Below, in pieces: positions 60,952 through 64,000 of a stretch of DNA of 64,000 nt (the first letter of the stretch is position 1; each line of letters opens with the position of its first letter). Position numbers and translations under genes: made by a program. Under the pieces are notes generated by a model. The model had not been told where the DNA came from, did not search any database, and worked only from the letters and a program-made list of their open reading frames with translations. This stretch comes from an uncultured Lactobacillus sp. (GTDB lineage: Bacteria; Bacillota; Bacilli; Lactobacillales; Lactobacillaceae): the NCBI GenBank assembly GCA_937874185.1, contig CALNAK010000022.1:1-64000 (forward strand). The letters are read 5' to 3'.

Positions 60952-62313
60952 TGCTGTGGGAACAAATGTTGTATAAATCAACCATACGTTTAAAATAGTC
61001 AATACAATCGCAACGAAGTAACCAAGGTACTTGATTACTGCTCCATTGGCGAATTCTCCCATTAGTTCTTTATTACTTGAGAACTTGATCAATGGGAAGA
61101 TTGAGAATGGTAAGGCTACACTCAAGAATACTTGTGAGAATGTCAAAAGTGATTCAATTTTTGCTTCGTTACCGTGATAGATAATAGCGAAGGTAATAAC
61201 TGGGATGATTGACATTAAACGTGTAATTACACGTCTTGCCCAAAGTTTCATCTTCATGTGGACGAAACCTTCCATAACGATTTGACCAGATAGTGTACCA
61301 GTGATTGTTGAGTTTTGACCTGATGCCAATAGGGCAACGGCAAACAAAATACTCAAGACTGGACTAGCAACGGAACCGGCAATCTTAGGATCCTTCAAGG
61401 CATTGAACAAGTCGACGAAACGACCTAATTCACTGTTTGTACCGAAGAACAAAGCAGCACCTAGAAGTAAGAGCAATGTATTAACAATAAAAGCTAATGT
61501 CAATTGAATATTTGAATCCCAAGTTGAGAATCTAACAGCTTGGTGAACACTCTTAGGATCTTCACGGTCATATTTTCTGGCCTGTGAAATTGATGAATGA
61601 AGATACAAGTTATGTGGCATAACGGTTGCACCAACAATACCAAGTGATAGATAAAGCATACTTTGATTTTGTAAAATTTGTGGGTCCGGAACGAATCCGA
61701 CCATCATTTGTCCCATGTCAGGTTTGGCTAAGATAACTTCATATAAGAACACGAATAAGATAACCATAATAAGTGTGGCAACGATAGCTTCGATTTTTCT
61801 GAAACCTAATTTCATCAAGACCAATAATAGAAGAACATCAAAGGCCGTGATTAAAACACCCCAGAGAACAGGTATGTTGAATAGTAATTTTAACGCAATC
61901 GCGGAACCTATGATTTCCGCAATATCAGTCGCCATAATGGCTAACTCGGTAATTACCCAAAGAATGAATCCACCCACTTTGGATGTTCTATCTCTTGTCA
62001 ATTGGGCCAAATCTCTTCCGGTCACAATCCCTAGTTTAGCTGCCATGTATTGCAAAAGCATCGCAATCAAACTAGAAATCAAGATAACAGATAGCAATTT
62101 GTATTTAAATTGAGCACCACCAGCGATTGATGTTACCCAGTTACCTGGATCCATGTAACCCACGGCGACTAATGCACCGGGACCACTATAGGCTAACAAT
62201 GTTTTAAAGAAACCAGCATCAGTCGGAACTTCAACGGTGTCATTAATTTCTTCCAAGGAAGGGCCGTTAGCATAATGAATTAGGCCTTCGTGTTTTTTCT
62301 CTTTTTCACTCAA
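60949..62313 (-). CDS. mntH: NRAMP manganese transporter MntH
   Basis: Proton-driven Mn(II) importer of the NRAMP family, 454 residues and 11 helices. Metal site in helix 1 VGYMDPGNWVTSIAGG (Asp, Asn) and helix 6 GATVMPHNLYLHSSISQAR (Met, His region). Lactobacilli rely on high manganese for oxidant defence. GGGGGA before ATG. No MntR operator was recognised in its leader. Together with the TerC-type protein at 55 kb the window may hold both uptake and efflux of Mn. Confidence 0.94.
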   Translation of the reverse strand: MSEKEKKHEGLIHYANGPSLEEINDTVEVPTDAGFFKTLLAYSGPGALVAVGYMDPGNWVTSIAGGAQFKYKLLSVILISSLIAMLLQYMAAKLGIVTGRDLAQLTRDRTSKVGGFILWVITELAIMATDIAEIIGSAIALKLLFNIPVLWGVLITAFDVLLLLVLMKLGFRKIEAIVATLIMVILFVFLYEVILAKPDMGQMMVGFVPDPQILQNQSMLYLSLGIVGATVMPHNLYLHSSISQARKYDREDPKSVHQAVRFSTWDSNIQLTLAFIVNTLLLLLGAALFFGTNSELGRFVDLFNALKDPKIAGSVASPVLSILFAVALLASGQNSTITGTLSGQIVMEGFVHMKMKLWARRVITRLMSIIPVITFAIIYHGNEAKIESLLTFSQVFLSVALPFSIFPLIKFSSNKELMGEFANGAVIKYLGYFVAIVLTILNVWLIYTTFVPTA

Positions 62314-62625
62314 GCTTATATCCCCCTTTTTTTAACTCAACATATAATATCATGTTAGAGAAGGTTTTTAAATACTGTAAACAAAATAATTAGGACGACT
62401 TAACAAAAGAATTGTGTTAATAATTTAGTGAAAATATTTTATACAATTATTTTCATGCCAATGTGTTAATCTAAACAAATAAATATGTGTAAATGCTTAA
62501 TATTTATCATATACACAGTTCATCTTCATGTATTTGTCACACCGATACGATACAATATAGGTGGTAAATGAATTTGAACTAATATATATACTTGGTTACA
62601 ATTACTAGAAAAGGGATATAGTCAA
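62314..62625. other. Divergent A+T-rich promoter region
   Basis: 312 bases between mntH and the plus-strand gene. TTGTCA (62534) and a TATAGG 16 bases later are a weak promoter candidate for the latter. I see no repeat, hairpin, riboswitch or tRNA here. Confidence 0.4.
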
Positions 62626-63093
62626 ATGAGTGTAATACTAATAATAGTTGATATCATCTTTTTCCTTGGCGCAGCCTTCAATGTTTACTGGCAGTCCCAA
62701 ATTGAAATAAGATCGATTTATAAAATATCGTCGTTGATTTTTGCGGCCTTCATTGGGGCTTGGTTGCTATTTTCACCAACAAACCAATTGTCATACATCA
62801 TCATGGTGGCATTGTTTATGTTGCTTAACATTATGAATGGTGTTGGTGGTATTGGAACTAAGAAAATCGTCATCAATGGTTTTTACTCCGGAGTGTTGGA
62901 CTACTCACAAGTAGTTCATGTAACGTTGATACCAATCGAAATCCCAGGTGGAAAATCCAAAGTGGCAGTCATCTTCAATACAAAGAGACCACAACAAGTT
63001 GAAATGAATTTTAATGTTTCATATAAAGAAATGCAGAAGTTTTTGGATAAGAAGTTGTCCAATGACGTGTCAGTTGAAGTCGGACAGATATAA
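62626..63093 (+). CDS. Membrane protein with C-terminal cytosolic domain, unknown
   Basis: 155 residues. Three predicted helices: 1-20 (ILIIVDIIFFLGAAFNVYW), 33-50 (ISSLIFAAFIGAWLLF) and 55-75 (LSYIIMVALFMLLNIM); then a soluble part of about 80 residues with strands KKIVINGFYSGVLDYSQVVHVTLIPIE and VAVIFNTKRPQQVEMNF and a final helix, PH-like in layout. AGGGA site before ATG. I do not recognise the family. Its TAA stop is three bases from a family 1 element. Confidence 0.75.
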   Translation: MSVILIIVDIIFFLGAAFNVYWQSQIEIRSIYKISSLIFAAFIGAWLLFSPTNQLSYIIMVALFMLLNIMNGVGGIGTKKIVINGFYSGVLDYSQVVHVTLIPIEIPGGKSKVAVIFNTKRPQQVEMNFNVSYKEMQKFLDKKLSNDVSVEVGQI

Positions 63094-63095
63094 TA

Positions 63096-63474
63096 AGAGA
63101 GCGGAGAACAATGGTTAGATTCTGAGCATTTGCCTAAGCTTGAGAATTGCACGCGAACTTGCGTGTGATTTTCAAGGTGTAGCAAAGCACAGGAATCTAT
63201 TGTTCGCAGCTCATTTCAAATAAGAGAGCGCAGTAGACCGGGAATTTCCGAGCATTTGCAGGACTTCACGAATTATACGCGTACTTTGCGTATGATTTGG
63301 GAAGTCAGGCAAAGCGGAGTGAAATTGGTCTACGGAGCTCGTTTCAAATCAGAGAGCGCAACAAGGGTGGTCAGCCCACGAGGATTAGCAGGGCTTCACG
63401 AATTATACGCGTACTTTGCGTATGATTTGGGAAGTCAGGCTAACCGGAATGGGTTGCCCTTGTGGAGCTCGTTT
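63096..63474 (+). repeat. Long-hairpin element family 1, three tandem units (locus G)
   Basis: Units at 63096-63217, 63223-63345 and 63351-63474, period 127-128. Outer stems GAACAAT/ATTGTTC with AGATTC/GAATCT, GTAGACC/GGTCTAC, CAAGGG/CCCTTG. Unit 2 is almost identical to locus A unit 1 (57 kb away), differing mainly in the loop (TACTTT against ATTTTT). Units 2 and 3 share the same inner stem but have different outer stems. Confidence 0.85.
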
Positions 63475-63556
63475 AGGACGAACAAAATAAGCAACACAAC
63501 AAAAAATAATTGGGCTAAACTAATCCAGTTTTAACTCAACAAAAATGTTTTCAAAC

Positions 63557-63601
63557 CAAAAAAGAATCATACTATTCACTTTAGGTATGATTCTTTTTTA
63601 T
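63557..63601. terminator. Bidirectional terminator
   Basis: AAAAAAGAATCATAC and GTATGATTCTTTTTT with a loop of about 14 bases. Confidence 0.85.
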
Positions 63602-63772
63602 TATCCCCAATCCTGAATTAAAAATAGACCTTTTATTAGAAGAAGTCAGACTAAGATACCTGTGATTTTTGATAGAAACATAGTGAATAATAACTAAGTT
63701 TGATAAGTCTATGTATTCACGAATATCATGCTATAACTAGTATAGTAGAAATGAAATATGGAGGATAAATTT

Positions 63773-64000
63773 ATGAAAAAATATGTAAAAGCTCGAAAAC
63801 AGGGGAACTCCATAGTTGTAACAATTCCAAGTAACTTAGGTGTTACACCTGGAACTAAGTATAAAGTTGAGAAAAGAGATAATGGAGAAATAATTTTTAA
63901 ACCTTCAAAAAAGATTGTAAACAGTTTAGACAAATTATTTGAGGATTGGCACGGCAGCTATCAGAGTACAACAGATCTAAATGATTGGGAAAACATAAAA
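63773..64000 (+). CDS. AbrB/MazE-type antitoxin (partial)
   Basis: 76 codons before the window ends. SpoVT/AbrB swapped-hairpin DNA-binding domain at 1-45: KARKQGNSIVVTIPSN, GVTPGTKYKVEKRDNGEIIF. The tail (LDKLFEDWHGSYQSTTDLNDW) looks like the toxin-binding arm of MazE/PemI-type antitoxins. GGAGG before ATG. A MazF/PemK toxin gene is expected just beyond the right edge. Confidence 0.8.
   Translation, partial: MKKYVKARKQGNSIVVTIPSNLGVTPGTKYKVEKRDNGEIIFKPSKKIVNSLDKLFEDWHGSYQSTTDLNDWENIK

Noticed and set aside
62314..62420. MntR operator before mntH
   Set aside because: No palindrome resembling known MntR boxes was found.

Overview
The window looks like chromosome from a low-G+C homofermentative lactic acid bacterium of the Lactobacillaceae, most probably Companilactobacillus (the old L. 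farciminis/alimentarius group). That name is an inference from gene content (a WalRKHIJ-HtrA-RlmH block, D-2-hydroxyacid dehydrogenase, SLAP and WxL surface proteins, PepD and PepS peptidases, PdxRST, MntH) and from codon and base use; no 16S gene is present to prove it.

Layout. Positions 1-2503 hold most of a type I restriction subunit HsdR on the minus strand, by eye richer in G+C than the rest. Positions 2504-4923 are a gene-poor strip of short palindromes, duplicated blocks, a broken Bro-N phage antirepressor fragment and integrase-arm-like repeats that stops at the 3' end of tRNA-Lys(CTT): it reads as the edge of a decayed phage or island. From 5173 to 13612 runs the conserved walR, walK, walH, walI, walJ, htrA, rlmH order, but with a 553-base insertion of repeats and a terminator between walR and walK, and a DnaA-box cluster between htrA and rlmH. 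Positions 14-31 kb mix metabolic and transport genes with an SLAP protein, a WxL-like protein, a lone diguanylate cyclase and a small catabolite-controlled operon with a 22-residue peptide and two YxeA-type (DUF1093) proteins. Positions 31-38 kb hold an L-type lectin WxL protein, a D-hydroxyacid dehydrogenase, an EamA transporter, dipeptidase PepD and a nucleobase permease. Positions 39.3-42.8 kb form a flavin-based electron transfer module (two ApbE-like proteins, an FMN-binding protein, a haem/FAD/NAD(P)H transmembrane reductase). The rest contains Fbp, a PyrR-controlled uracil permease, MenG, a LacI regulator flanked by three related C-rich small RNAs, two CIRCE-controlled Hsp20 genes, an amino acid permease, TerC, PdxR-PdxST, MntH, and the start of an AbrB/MazE-type antitoxin.

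Three patterns stand out. (1) Fourteen complete units (plus one remnant) of a 120-128 base long-hairpin element sit at seven loci, always directly after a stop codon, always in the same orientation as the gene they follow, with outer stems that differ between units but keep pairing. (2) Two of the three small RNAs and htrA share one promoter geometry: half-sites of the form TTCAYA at 11-bp spacing ending exactly 9 bp before the -10 box. This resembles the streptococcal CiaR regulon (htrA plus csRNAs) but with a different box. (3) A second long-hairpin family with core TGGAACATAGCGGGCAC appears three times, again with compensating stem changes. Terminators, CIRCE elements, a PyrR attenuator, cre sites and probable operators are listed individually.
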